DNA from: Paenibacillus sinopodophylli | GTDB taxonomy: Bacteria; Bacillota; Bacilli; Paenibacillales; Paenibacillaceae | NCBI RefSeq assembly: GCF_005930355.1 | Contig: NZ_VDBO01000009.1 | Location: 62,001-126,000, forward strand | Reading direction: 5' to 3' | Length of the DNA: 64,000 nt | In this document: positions 25,582 to 34,255 of the stretch, piece by piece | Layout of the letters: the number at the start of each line of letters is the position of its first letter | How positions within the stretch are numbered: position 1 is the stretch's first letter | Notes under the pieces: generated by a model | Databases searched by the model: none | What the model saw: only the letters and a program-made list of their open reading frames with translations | What the model was told of the DNA's origin: nothing | Made by a program: the position numbers and the translations under genes

Positions 25582-27249
25582 CTAGCTTGCCTGATCCTCC
25601 GGCAAGAAGAAGGTCACGATGAAGACCGTTCCATTACCTTCTTGTGATTCTACGTCAATTCGCCCGTTATGACGCTCAGCAATGCTCAGGCATAATGGCA
25701 GGCCGAGCCCCGTGCCTTGCGTCTTCGTTGAGAAGAAGGGCTCGAACAAATGTTTCATCTGCTCAGGAGGTATGCCTATACCTTCATCAGCAATACGAAG
25801 CTCGACTTTGCTCCCTGCATGGCGGGTACTGATATGAAGCGAGCCTTTGTTGCCCATTGCCTCCATCCCATTCCGAGCAATATTCAGAAACAATTGCTTA
25901 ATCTCCCTATCGTTCATCATAATAAGCGGCATTTGCTCACATAAGCTGACCTCGAGCTGCTGACCACGCAAATTCGCATCTGCATGAAGCAGCGGCACAA
26001 GCTCGTGAATGACCTCGTGCAGGGAAGACAGCTCCATCACGAGCACCCTATTCTGAGCAAGTGATAAGAAATCGCTAATGATCATATTCGCCCGATCCAG
26101 CTCTTCAATGACAATACGGAAATACTCCTCTTGGTTCTCTGGGCTGCGCTCCTGGATGAGCTGAACAAAGCCTCGAATGACAGCCATCGGATTGCGAATC
26201 TCATGCGTAATGCTAGCCGCCATCTGGCCTACCAAGCTTAACCGTTCCATTCGGCCTACTTCATCCTGTAGATGGCGAAGCTCTGTCACATCCTGAGCAA
26301 TTAGAGCGGCTCCTGAATTCTGCTCGCTCAGCGACATCCGAAGCGAAAAAGAAGTAAGCAGCAGCATCTTTTCCCCGTTTACCAAAGGCAAATGAGAAGA
26401 TCTCTCCCCATTAAGCGCTTGATAGAGCATATTAACGCAAGTATCGCCTTCTTCGTTCACAAAAACGAGGGGGAATGGAGTGCCCAGCAGCTCCTTAGCC
26501 TCCTTGTATTTGGGTTGCAGGCTAAGCAGTGATTTGGCTATCTCGTTGAAATGTGTAATCTTTCCTTCCCCATCCACAAAGATTACCCCAAATGAGGTTT
26601 CATCGATAAATTGCTGCAGCTTCTCTACCTCATTGCGATAGTTAATCGATATTCGCTTCACTTCATCATAAAGCAGCATTTTCTCCTGCACGCTCTCGAT
26701 CTTGAAAATGGACAGCCATATCGCCATTAATGTGACAATTGTTGAAAGGAACAGTGTGAGAAACAGCTCCGATGTCCACTGTTCTCCATTTACCGTAATA
26801 TAGCCTTTCATCGATATAAGATAATAAAGCATCATACCCGTCATAATCAATAGCGCTTTCTTTCTCTTATGCTCAGCAGAGTCTCGTTGAAATTGACGGA
26901 CAGCAAGTAGAATAAGTGGAATAAAAATGGCTAAAAACAAGCCGAAGCTTACCATCTCCCATACGCTATCGAGCATGGGTATCCGAAGGACTATGTAAAG
27001 ACCAGATAAGAAAGCGAGCGTTGGCCAGCCCCCGTAGAGAGCACCTATCAAATAGGGAATTAGCCTGAAATCAGCTTCATAGCCAAGCACGTTTGAAGCC
27101 GTCAGCATGCATAACAGCATCGACAGACCGCAAAAAAAACACATAAAAACAGGTATTCTCTTCCAGCTACCCGCTTTGTCATAAAAAAGCTGAAAAGCAA
27201 AAATAGGTATTAAGGACACAATGAACTGTAACAGCAATTCTTTTAACAC
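25582..27249 (-). CDS. Membrane sensor histidine kinase (5TMR-LYT, PAS, HisKA, HATPase)
   Basis: A 555-residue kinase. Five or six membrane helices occupy residues 1-190 (5TMR-LYT-like, with GALYGGWPTLAFLSGLY), a PAS domain about 200-330, then HisKA with phosphorylatable H349 in THEIRNP, and the ATPase with N box NIARNGMEAMG, DEGIGIP and GTGLGLPLC. It resembles the KinB/KinD sporulation kinases and has no response regulator next to it, as in phosphorelays. Start taken as GTG 27249 with GGGGGA upstream; a start at 27291 is possible. Confidence 0.85.
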   Translation of the reverse strand: MLKELLLQFIVSLIPIFAFQLFYDKAGSWKRIPVFMCFFCGLSMLLCMLTASNVLGYEADFRLIPYLIGALYGGWPTLAFLSGLYIVLRIPMLDSVWEMVSFGLFLAIFIPLILLAVRQFQRDSAEHKRKKALLIMTGMMLYYLISMKGYITVNGEQWTSELFLTLFLSTIVTLMAIWLSIFKIESVQEKMLLYDEVKRISINYRNEVEKLQQFIDETSFGVIFVDGEGKITHFNEIAKSLLSLQPKYKEAKELLGTPFPLVFVNEEGDTCVNMLYQALNGERSSHLPLVNGEKMLLLTSFSLRMSLSEQNSGAALIAQDVTELRHLQDEVGRMERLSLVGQMAASITHEIRNPMAVIRGFVQLIQERSPENQEEYFRIVIEELDRANMIISDFLSLAQNRVLVMELSSLHEVIHELVPLLHADANLRGQQLEVSLCEQMPLIMMNDREIKQLFLNIARNGMEAMGNKGSLHISTRHAGSKVELRIADEGIGIPPEQMKHLFEPFFSTKTQGTGLGLPLCLSIAERHNGRIDVESQEGNGTVFIVTFFLPEDQAS

Positions 27250-27370
27250 AACGTTCGGTTCCCCCTGCCGCGCCTTGAATGCATGCCACATATTTATTTT
27301 TCACCACAATTATAAAACGTTATCATTTATTTAAACCTATTATTCCGATTAAAACACAAAATACATGTAT

Positions 27371-28207
27371 TTACAATTGCCCTTCAGTCCAATTTACAAG
27401 CAAATTTATGGTCTTTTCGCCTTCCAAATCGTTATGTAATTCATGATAACCATCCTCCCAGCGTCTATAGCTGCATTGCTGCTCAAGCACCTTTGCTAGC
27501 TGCTCACTTGCTTCTATAGAAGTGACACGATCGGACGACCCATGAAGCAGCAGCACGGGCACTTGAAGGCTTGCAGCATTCGTGAGTGCCCAATCACCGC
27601 CATCACTAATTTCCTTAAACGTATGAAGCGTAATTCGGGTATGGCAAAGCGGGTCATTCACAATATCCGCCGCCTGCTCATAACCAACTCTATAGAGATC
27701 CGAGTGCTTGAGCCCTGTCGACTGCTGAAGTGTCGGCCATACGGCTGCAAGCCTGCGACCGACCCATTCCACCGCGGCATTCGGCTTGAATGCCAGCCTC
27801 AGCCAAGGGCTGGTTAGAATAAGACCTTGTATGTGCGGATGCAGACGGATTGCACAGTTCAGTGCCACATTCCCGCCCATACTGTGGCCATACAAGAACA
27901 CGGGAACGCCTGGATGCCGCTCAGCAGCAGCCTCAATCATTAAAGCAGCATCGCTGGCTGCCGCACCGAGTGAGTGCAAATGGCCTCTTTTCCCCGAGGA
28001 ACGGCCATGACCATGCTGATCATGCGCAATCACTGCCATGCCCGCTGAAGTGAAATGAGCCGCAACATGCCCGTAGCGATCGCCATGCTCCCCCATACCA
28101 TGAATCAGGCATACGACTGCTCTCACAGCAGCTGTATCAGGTGTCCACTCTCTTACGAATAATGACGCCCCATTGGCACCTGTTATATCCCATTCCTTAC
28201 GCAGCAT
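27371..28207 (-). CDS. Alpha/beta hydrolase, monoacylglycerol lipase type
   Basis: A 278-residue serine hydrolase. HGMGEHGDRY (36-45), HDQHGHGRSSGKRGH and nucleophile elbow GHSMGG with S109, a late Asp in GSSDRVT and His in GYHELHND match lysophospholipase/monoacylglycerol lipases (PldB-like). It is cytosolic, with no signal peptide. ATG at 28207 has AAGGCGG upstream; the reading frame continues open to 28597 but there overlaps the divergent flavoprotein gene. Confidence 0.82.
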   Translation of the reverse strand: MLRKEWDITGANGASLFVREWTPDTAAVRAVVCLIHGMGEHGDRYGHVAAHFTSAGMAVIAHDQHGHGRSSGKRGHLHSLGAAASDAALMIEAAAERHPGVPVFLYGHSMGGNVALNCAIRLHPHIQGLILTSPWLRLAFKPNAAVEWVGRRLAAVWPTLQQSTGLKHSDLYRVGYEQAADIVNDPLCHTRITLHTFKEISDGGDWALTNAASLQVPVLLLHGSSDRVTSIEASEQLAKVLEQQCSYRRWEDGYHELHNDLEGEKTINLLVNWTEGQL

Positions 28208-28265
28208 CCGAACGCCGCCTTTCTTTTGTGGTATGATAGATTTACTAATAATATAGCGGGTGGAA

Positions 28266-29522
28266 ATGATGCAATATGATGCAATAGTAATCGGCGGCGG
28301 CTCTGCCGGGCTTATGGCCAGCATTGCGGCTAGCAAAGATGGAGCTAAGGTACTGCTTCTCGACAAAGGAGAGAAGCTCGGCCGTAAGCTCGGCATCTCC
28401 GGCGGTGGAAGATGCAATGTAACGAATAATAAAGAGTTGGATGAGTTGATCAAACATATACCGGGAAATGGACGGTTTCTGCACAGCGCCTTTTCGAATT
28501 TCAACAACAAGGATATTATCGCTTTTTTCGAGAACCTTGGCATTGCACTCAAGGAAGAAGACAATGGGCGAATGTTCCCCGTTTCGGACAAGGCCAAAAC
28601 CGTCGTTGATACTTTAATTAATCAGGTCCGCAAGCAAGGTGTTAAAATCATATTAAATGCTCCTGTCGATCATATCATGTATGGGGACGGAAGCGTGACA
28701 GGCGTCCGTATAAAATCAGGAGAAACGTTCCGCAGCAAAAGCGTAATCGTAGCTGCTGGCGGGAAATCCGTGCCGCAAACCGGTTCTACCGGAGATGGAT
28801 ATGCCTGGGCACAGCAAGCGGGGCATACGATAACGGAGCTATTTCCAACCGAGGTTCCGCTCACGTCGAATGAGCCTTTTATCGTCAGCAAGGAGCTGCA
28901 GGGCCTTTCTCTTCGAGATGTGGGCTTATCCGTTTGGAGTCCTAAGGGGAAACAGCTTATTAAGCATCACGGTGATATGCTGTTTACGCATTTCGGCATT
29001 TCTGGCCCCATCGTGCTGCGGTGCAGTCAGTTTGTCGTCAAAGCGCTGAAGCAATTCGGCACTGGCAATATCGAGGTGGCTATCGATCTTATGCCAGACA
29101 AAAGCAAGGATGAGGTATATCAAGAAACACTGAAGCTTGCCGAGAATGAATCCAAAAAAACAATTAAAAACGTATTTAAAAGCATTTTACCCGAGAAGAT
29201 GATCCCACTTCTACTTCAAAAGGCAGGCTTGCCTGAAAGCCTTACCTATGACCATATTCCAAAGCAGGATTGGCTAGTCCTGTCTCAACTAATCAAGCAT
29301 TTTCCAATTAGGGTATACGGCTCTCTGTCGATCGAAGACGCGTTTGTTACAGGAGGAGGTGTCAACCTCAAAGAAATCGATCCTAAGACGATGCAGTCGA
29401 AGCTGATGAGCGGACTCTATTTTTGTGGGGAAATACTCGACATTCACGGGTACACTGGCGGCTACAACATTACTGCTGCTTTCTCTACTGGATATACAGC
29501 AGGTCTACACGCAGTATTATAG
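28266..29522 (+). CDS. YhiN/HI0933-family flavoprotein (BaiN-like)
   Basis: An FAD-dependent oxidoreductase of about 418 residues. The dinucleotide-binding motif VIGGGSAGLMAS is at the N terminus, followed by KLGISGGGRCNVTN, a signature of the HI0933 family, and the C-terminal GGVNLKEID and GYTGGYNITAAFSTG. The reaction in Bacillota is unclear; relatives include bile-acid BaiN. Starts at GTG 28260, ATG 28266 and ATG 28269 are all possible; the GGGTGG site favours the ATGs. Ends in a strong terminator. Confidence 0.85.
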   Translation: MMQYDAIVIGGGSAGLMASIAASKDGAKVLLLDKGEKLGRKLGISGGGRCNVTNNKELDELIKHIPGNGRFLHSAFSNFNNKDIIAFFENLGIALKEEDNGRMFPVSDKAKTVVDTLINQVRKQGVKIILNAPVDHIMYGDGSVTGVRIKSGETFRSKSVIVAAGGKSVPQTGSTGDGYAWAQQAGHTITELFPTEVPLTSNEPFIVSKELQGLSLRDVGLSVWSPKGKQLIKHHGDMLFTHFGISGPIVLRCSQFVVKALKQFGTGNIEVAIDLMPDKSKDEVYQETLKLAENESKKTIKNVFKSILPEKMIPLLLQKAGLPESLTYDHIPKQDWLVLSQLIKHFPIRVYGSLSIEDAFVTGGGVNLKEIDPKTMQSKLMSGLYFCGEILDIHGYTGGYNITAAFSTGYTAGLHAVL

Positions 29523-29534
29523 ATTTCAATATGC

Positions 29535-29577
29535 AAAAGGCTGTCTCATATGTCATCCGACATAGGACAGCCTTTTT
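29535..29577. terminator. Terminator between the flavoprotein and a convergent gene
   Basis: 11-bp stem AAAAGGCTGTC/GACAGCCTTTT, 20-nt loop, plus-strand tail TTTTTTGG; the opposite strand ends CCTTTTGC. Confidence 0.85.
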
Positions 29578-29613
29578 TGGTGTGCTCATATCTTGCTGAA
29601 GAGATTGGCTTGC

Positions 29614-30015
29614 TTATATTCTAACATCTCCCGAGAAATGATCATAAGTGCCCGGGTCAGGTAAAAACTCGTCACTAACATCCCCATCATCATCTCGGTT
29701 CCATTGCGTGTCAGTCACTTGTTCTTCATCTGCCCAGTCCTCATTGACGAGGTGGGCTGGAATCGCAATTGCATCCAAGGCGTAAGCGCTGCCTGTCAGG
29801 GCATCAGCGTTGATCTGTGCTTGCTCGACAAGCTGCCCGCCATGTGACTGAGCAATCTCTAGTGCAGAGGTTAAGTCACTCCCCGCTGTATGGACATGCA
29901 TACGGCTTCCGTCATGCAGAACCGTTTCATAGCCTAGCTCCCTCAATGTCTCACAAGCAAGTGCTGCGCTCTGCCCATCATTGAAATCAAATAATAATGC
30001 GGAATTCGCTGACAT
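29614..30015 (-). CDS. Hypothetical acidic protein
   Basis: 133 residues, no signal peptide or membrane helix. The first 65 residues (LLFDFNDGQSAALACETLRELGYETVLHD, in part) have a beta-alpha-beta look, as in ferredoxin-like folds of metal-dependent or ACT-like proteins; the tail is acidic (NRDDDGDVSDEFLPDPG). I know no family. A GGAGAGG site stands before the ATG. It is divergent from the PAS-HTH gene. Confidence 0.55.
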   Translation of the reverse strand: MSANSALLFDFNDGQSAALACETLRELGYETVLHDGSRMHVHTAGSDLTSALEIAQSHGGQLVEQAQINADALTGSAYALDAIAIPAHLVNEDWADEEQVTDTQWNRDDDGDVSDEFLPDPGTYDHFSGDVRI

Positions 30016-30137
30016 GAACGATCATCCTCTCCAACTTTTTTATAGCATGTCCTGCAAATGAAAATTAATGTAAAAAAGGATAGAAAGATACAAGACAAGA
30101 TTTATTCACAAATACCTATATAAAAATGTTAGGTTTT

Positions 30138-30172
30138 ATGACATAATCATTACATAGCGTATACTGTATACG
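30138..30172 (+). promoter_or_regulatory. Promoter with palindromic operator of the PAS-HTH gene
   Basis: ATGACA (30138-30143), 16 bp, TATACT (30160-30165). The -10 lies inside a perfect 15-bp palindrome CGTATAC-T-GTATACG (30158-30172), 25 bp before the ATG. This geometry suits autorepression. Confidence 0.55.
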
Positions 30173-30196
30173 AAAACCAATGGGAGGGTGTCACCG

Positions 30197-31102
30197 ATGA
30201 ATCATTTATTTTACTTACTTTCAGATCCTATGCTAATCGTCGAGTGCGACGAATCCCGTTGGTCAATTAGCGATGTGAATCAAGCTTTTGTGGTTTTTTC
30301 AGGCTTTAAAAAATCCGATCTCATGCTGCTTGATCCTTCCTTAATTATTTCCACCGATGAGCATACCCTATCCTTCGACCGGGTCATTCATCTGCTTTCT
30401 GACGAATCCGCATGCTCTCCAACGCTTGAATGCAAGCTCATAACCAAAGCTTCGGTTCCCGCTGATATACGCATGACCTGCCGCAAGCTGCAAATTGGCG
30501 AACGTACCGTTTACGTGCTGATTTGCAAAGATATGCGTGAAGCCAAATGGGTTGATGAATATATAACACATAAAAAAATAATGGTCTCCTCCATCATTAA
30601 TGAGCGGTACAGTATTATGAGCCTAAAACATTATTATGCGCCTGTTCAGCAGCCTTCCTCCTCTTATGTAAACAAATCTATATTCGAACTTGTCGCAGAC
30701 CATGATCAAAGTAAGCTCAAACGAGCGCTTGAGTACGCCAAAAACAACCGAACAGAGGAGGCAGTCGACTTTCAGTTGCAGTTAGGTGACCGCCATTACA
30801 GCTCTGAGGCGGTTATTCAGCCTTTCTACAATGGAAACAGAAGCTTCAAAAACTTTGTCGTTATCCTTACGTCGCTGCATGTAAACAATCAAGACGAGGA
30901 CCCTTCCTACAAGCTCCGTATGCTCATGCTGAGCAAAAATATATCCGTCACCTCGCTTGCCCAGTCCACGCTGATTTCCTTAACAACGATTTCAAAAATT
31001 CGGAATGGTAAAATAAAAAAGCCCCAGCGTCTTACCGCAGAACTAATTGCTGGCGAGCTTGGGGTTAGGCCTGAAACGATTTGGAGCAGCTTTAAGCGTT
31101 AA
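30197..31102 (+). CDS. PAS-like sensor fused to C-terminal XRE-type helix-turn-helix
   Basis: A 301-residue cytosolic protein. Residues 1-105 look like a PAS domain (PMLIVECDESRWSISDVNQAFVVFSGF, in part; IGERTVYVLICKDM), and 110-225 like a second, weaker one. The last 65 residues form a Cro/XRE-type helix-turn-helix (NISVTSLAQSTLISLTTISK...LGVRPETIW). This order, sensor first and XRE last, is uncommon. ATG at 30197 is 9 nt after GGGAGG, better than the GTG at 30188. Target genes unknown; a palindrome overlaps its promoter. Confidence 0.7.
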   Translation: MNHLFYLLSDPMLIVECDESRWSISDVNQAFVVFSGFKKSDLMLLDPSLIISTDEHTLSFDRVIHLLSDESACSPTLECKLITKASVPADIRMTCRKLQIGERTVYVLICKDMREAKWVDEYITHKKIMVSSIINERYSIMSLKHYYAPVQQPSSSYVNKSIFELVADHDQSKLKRALEYAKNNRTEEAVDFQLQLGDRHYSSEAVIQPFYNGNRSFKNFVVILTSLHVNNQDEDPSYKLRMLMLSKNISVTSLAQSTLISLTTISKIRNGKIKKPQRLTAELIAGELGVRPETIWSSFKR

Positions 31103-31133
31103 TAGGTGCTTATGACGCAATGTAGATTCTCCC

Positions 31134-31185
31134 ACAAAAAAAGGAACGGATTGCCTCCTAAGCGAGACAAATCGTTCCTTTTTGT
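31134..31185. terminator. Bidirectional terminator between the PAS-HTH gene and xylB
   Basis: Arms 31134-31152 and 31170-31185 (core AAAAAGGAACG/CGTTCCTTTTT), A-run and T-run on both flanks. Confidence 0.8.
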
Positions 31186-31194
31186 GACTGACTG

Positions 31195-32691
31195 CTATCC
31201 ACGATATGGCGCCAATGCTTCGTTCAAAGCTTTGGTTTGCGCATATACCTGCTGGTAGATGTTGAAGAGACCTGCATAAGACTCTACTGCCTCAGCATTA
31301 GGCGTATATGCATTCGCATGCTTCACAAATTTGTCTGCGCATGCTTCAAGACTGTCGAACCAGCCTGCACCGTATGCAGCAAGCATTGCCGCGCCAAGTC
31401 CAGGTCCTTGCTCATTCTCAAGCGCAACAACCTTAGCATTGAAAATATCAGCTTGCATTTGCAGCCACACGGGATTCTGAGCTCCGCCGCCGATCGATAT
31501 AATGGTATCGACTTTTTTGCCAGCTTTCCGGAACATATCAACCGACTCATTCAGCGAGAACGTGATGCCTTCCATAACCGCACGGGCAAAATGAATACGC
31601 TCATGCGAGCCATCCACACCGATAAAGCTTGCGCGAATAATGGAGTCCGGATGTGGAGTGCGCTCACCGACCAGATATGGCGTAAACAGCAATCCTCCTG
31701 CTCCTGGCAATATATCGCCTACACCGTCAAGCAATTGATCGAAGGATTCGTTTGGCGCGAACGTTTTCTTAAACCAGCTTAAACTATAGCCAGCAGCAAG
31801 TGTAACACCCATGACGTAGAATGAATCCTCTTTGCCATGATTGAAGAAGTGAACCTTGCCCTCGAAGTCCTTCGACTTGTCGTTCTCGTACGACAGAATG
31901 ACACCAGAAGTTCCGATGCTGCAAAGCGTCAAGCCTTCGGACAGAATACCTGAGCCGATTGCTCCACATGCGTTGTCAGCGCCGCCGGCGAATACCTTCG
32001 TCGATTCAGGAAGTCCTGAGCTTGCAGCAAACTGCGGCAGCAGTGTGCCGACAAGCCCATGTGATTCAACAAGCGGAGGACAGAAGCTTATCGGCAGCTC
32101 GAACGTTTCCAGCACGTCACTGCTCCACACCTTGCCAGCTACGTCGAGCAGCAGCGTGCCTGCCGCATCGGAATAATCCATATGCAGCTCGCCCGTTAAC
32201 CGGTAGCGCAAGTAATCTTTAGGCAGCAGGAATAACTCCGCATTCGCGAACGCTTCCGGCTCATTCTCGCGAACCCATAAAATTTTAGGCAGCGTAAAGC
32301 CTTCCAAAGCTGGGTTGCGCGTTACGCTGAGCAGCTTGTCTCCAAGCTTGCTCTCGATTTCGCGGCATTGTCTTGTCGTGCGTGTATCGTTCCAAAGAAT
32401 CGCATTACGGATAGGATTCCCTTCACTGTCCAGCAGCACAAGTCCGTGCATTTGACCGGAGAAGCTGATTCCTTCAATGGCAGCAGCATGGATACCGGCA
32501 GCAGACGTAAGCTCACGCAATGCCTCTACCGTACCATCCACCCAATCATCCGCCCGTTGCTCGCTCCAGCCCGTGTGCTCGTGGAACAGCGGATAGCTGC
32601 GGGATGCTTCCCCAGCTACCGTACCGTTCTTGTCAACCAGCAGCACCTTTACGGCGCTTGTTCCCAAATCTATCCCGATTACGTAACTCAT
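31195..32691 (-). CDS. xylB: Xylulokinase
   Basis: A 498-residue FGGY-family kinase that phosphorylates D-xylulose at C5. N-terminal phosphate motif IGIDLGTSAVKVLLVD, substrate motif SGQMHGLVLLD, ADNACGAIGSG and the C-terminal adenosine motif SIGGGAQNPVWLQMQADIF. Length is normal. It follows xylA by 21 bp in the same operon and ends at a terminator shared with a convergent gene. No xylose transporter is in the immediate operon. Confidence 0.95.
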   Translation of the reverse strand: MSYVIGIDLGTSAVKVLLVDKNGTVAGEASRSYPLFHEHTGWSEQRADDWVDGTVEALRELTSAAGIHAAAIEGISFSGQMHGLVLLDSEGNPIRNAILWNDTRTTRQCREIESKLGDKLLSVTRNPALEGFTLPKILWVRENEPEAFANAELFLLPKDYLRYRLTGELHMDYSDAAGTLLLDVAGKVWSSDVLETFELPISFCPPLVESHGLVGTLLPQFAASSGLPESTKVFAGGADNACGAIGSGILSEGLTLCSIGTSGVILSYENDKSKDFEGKVHFFNHGKEDSFYVMGVTLAAGYSLSWFKKTFAPNESFDQLLDGVGDILPGAGGLLFTPYLVGERTPHPDSIIRASFIGVDGSHERIHFARAVMEGITFSLNESVDMFRKAGKKVDTIISIGGGAQNPVWLQMQADIFNAKVVALENEQGPGLGAAMLAAYGAGWFDSLEACADKFVKHANAYTPNAEAVESYAGLFNIYQQVYAQTKALNEALAPYRG

Positions 32692-32712
32692 ATGGTTAAG
32701 GAGCCTCCCGAC

Positions 32713-34026
32713 TTAAACGCTGAAAATAACTTCGCTCAAGATTAGGCTGATGCGCTCTTGACGGCCTGATTCATTCTTGATCGGGTTGTTTTGAAGCGCA
32801 TATTGCTCAAGCGACGCAAGCGTTGCTTTGCCGGACACGATTTCCGCGCCGATGCCTTCTTTGAAGCTGCGGTAACGGTTGTCTACGATATTGTCGAGAA
32901 TTTTCTCCTCAGTCAATTTCGCAGCCGCTTTAAGACCCCAAGCGAAGCTGTCCATACCTGCAATATGGCCTAGGAACAAATCTTCCACCTCGAACGAGCC
33001 ACGACGAACCTTCGCGTCGAAGTTGATACCGCCGCGGCCAATGCCGCCTGCTTTTAGTACTTCGTACATCGTCAAAGTTGTGGAATATAGATCAACCGGG
33101 AACTCATCTGTATCCCAGCCAAGAAGCAAGTCGCCTTGGTTCGCATCAAGCGATCCAAGCACGCCGTTGATTGCTGCCGTACGAATCTCATGCTCGAACG
33201 TATGACCAGCAAGTGTAGCGTGGTTCGCTTCAAGGTTAAGCTTGAAGTGATCTTTCAAGCCGTATTTGTGCAGGAATGCAATCGTTGTCGCAGCATCGAA
33301 ATCATATTGATGCTTCGTCGGCTCTTTCGGTTTAGGCTCGATCAGGAATTGTGCATCGAAACCAATTTCCTTCGCGTAAGCGACAGCCATATGGTAAAGA
33401 CGTGCCAAATTGTCCAGCTCGAAGCCCATATCCGTGTTAAGCAGTGTATCGTATCCTTCGCGGCCGCCCCAGAATACGTAGTTTTCAGCGCCTAGCTCTT
33501 TACCAACTTCAAGACCTTTTTTAACTTGTGCTGCTGCATACGCATATACGTCAGCGTTAACAGATGTACCCGCGCCATGAACGAAACGTGGATTTGAGAA
33601 CATGTTAGCTGTGTTCCACAGCAATTTCTTGCCGGAGGATCTCATATTGTCCTTCATTAGATCAACGATAACATCAATGTTTTTGTTCGATTCTTGCAGC
33701 GTTGCACCTTCCGGAGCGATGTCCACATCGTGGAACGCGAAGTAAGGAACGTTCAATTTATTCAAAAATTCAAAGTTGGCTTCAACGCGCGCTTTCGCAC
33801 GATCAAGTCCGTTATATTGATCCCAGCCGCGGATCATTGTAGGAGCGCCGAACGGATCTGTTCCGTTAGCGTTAAATGTATGCCAGTAAGCAACCGCAAA
33901 ACGAAGATGCTCTTCCATCGTTTTGCCTAGAATAACTTGTTTAGGATCATAATGTTTGAATGCCAGTGGATTGTCGGAACCTTTACCTTCAAACTGGATC
34001 GTGTTGATTTCTTTGAAATAACTCAT
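32713..34026 (-). CDS. xylA: Xylose isomerase
   Basis: A 437-residue TIM-barrel enzyme that converts D-xylose to D-xylulose, class II by length. FAFHDVDIAPEG carries the catalytic His, EPKPKEPTKHQYD and NLEANHATLAGHTFEHE the metal ligands. The ATG at 34026 lies 11 nt after AAGGAGG; the open frame to 34056 would include the ribosome site. Controlled by XylR through an operator over the -35, and by a cre at the transcription start. Confidence 0.96.
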   Translation of the reverse strand: MSYFKEINTIQFEGKGSDNPLAFKHYDPKQVILGKTMEEHLRFAVAYWHTFNANGTDPFGAPTMIRGWDQYNGLDRAKARVEANFEFLNKLNVPYFAFHDVDIAPEGATLQESNKNIDVIVDLMKDNMRSSGKKLLWNTANMFSNPRFVHGAGTSVNADVYAYAAAQVKKGLEVGKELGAENYVFWGGREGYDTLLNTDMGFELDNLARLYHMAVAYAKEIGFDAQFLIEPKPKEPTKHQYDFDAATTIAFLHKYGLKDHFKLNLEANHATLAGHTFEHEIRTAAINGVLGSLDANQGDLLLGWDTDEFPVDLYSTTLTMYEVLKAGGIGRGGINFDAKVRRGSFEVEDLFLGHIAGMDSFAWGLKAAAKLTEEKILDNIVDNRYRSFKEGIGAEIVSGKATLASLEQYALQNNPIKNESGRQERISLILSEVIFSV

Positions 34027-34062
34027 AAAAAATGAATCCTCCTTCACGGAATTCAATATTTT

Positions 34063-34076
34063 TGTTAGTGCTTACA
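34063..34076 (-). promoter_or_regulatory. Candidate cre (CcpA) site of xylAB
   Basis: Minus-strand TGTAAGCACTAACA matches TGWAANCGNTNWCA at all fixed positions but one (A for G at 8). It covers the predicted transcription start, a repressing position. Confidence 0.6.
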
Positions 34077-34079
34077 TTC

Positions 34080-34125
34080 AGAATAACACGACTTAACTTA
34101 GTTTGTCTATTAAACAAACTAAGTT
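34080..34125 (-). promoter_or_regulatory. xylA promoter with XylR operator (xylO)
   Basis: A perfect inverted repeat with 12-bp arms AACTTAGTTTGT (34095-34106) and its complement (34114-34125) and a 7-bp spacer closely resembles Bacillus xylO. On the minus strand it overlaps the -35 TAGACA (34109-34104); an 18-bp spacer leads to TATTCT (34085-34080). Confidence 0.85.
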
Positions 34126-34255
34126 TTTGTGTTAAACTGAGTTTGCCTAGCATTCACCTGCTCGCCGTATATCAGTATGTGAAGCAAGCACAGGGTATAT
34201 TCGACATTTCGTGATACAATGATAGATATTGTGACTTGGACGGAGGCTTACTTTT

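Noticed and set aside
28208..28597. Upstream extension of the monoacylglycerol lipase reading frame
   Set aside because: It is antisense to the start of the flavoprotein gene, has low-complexity Ser/Pro/Leu sequence, and ATG 28207 already gives the full family length.
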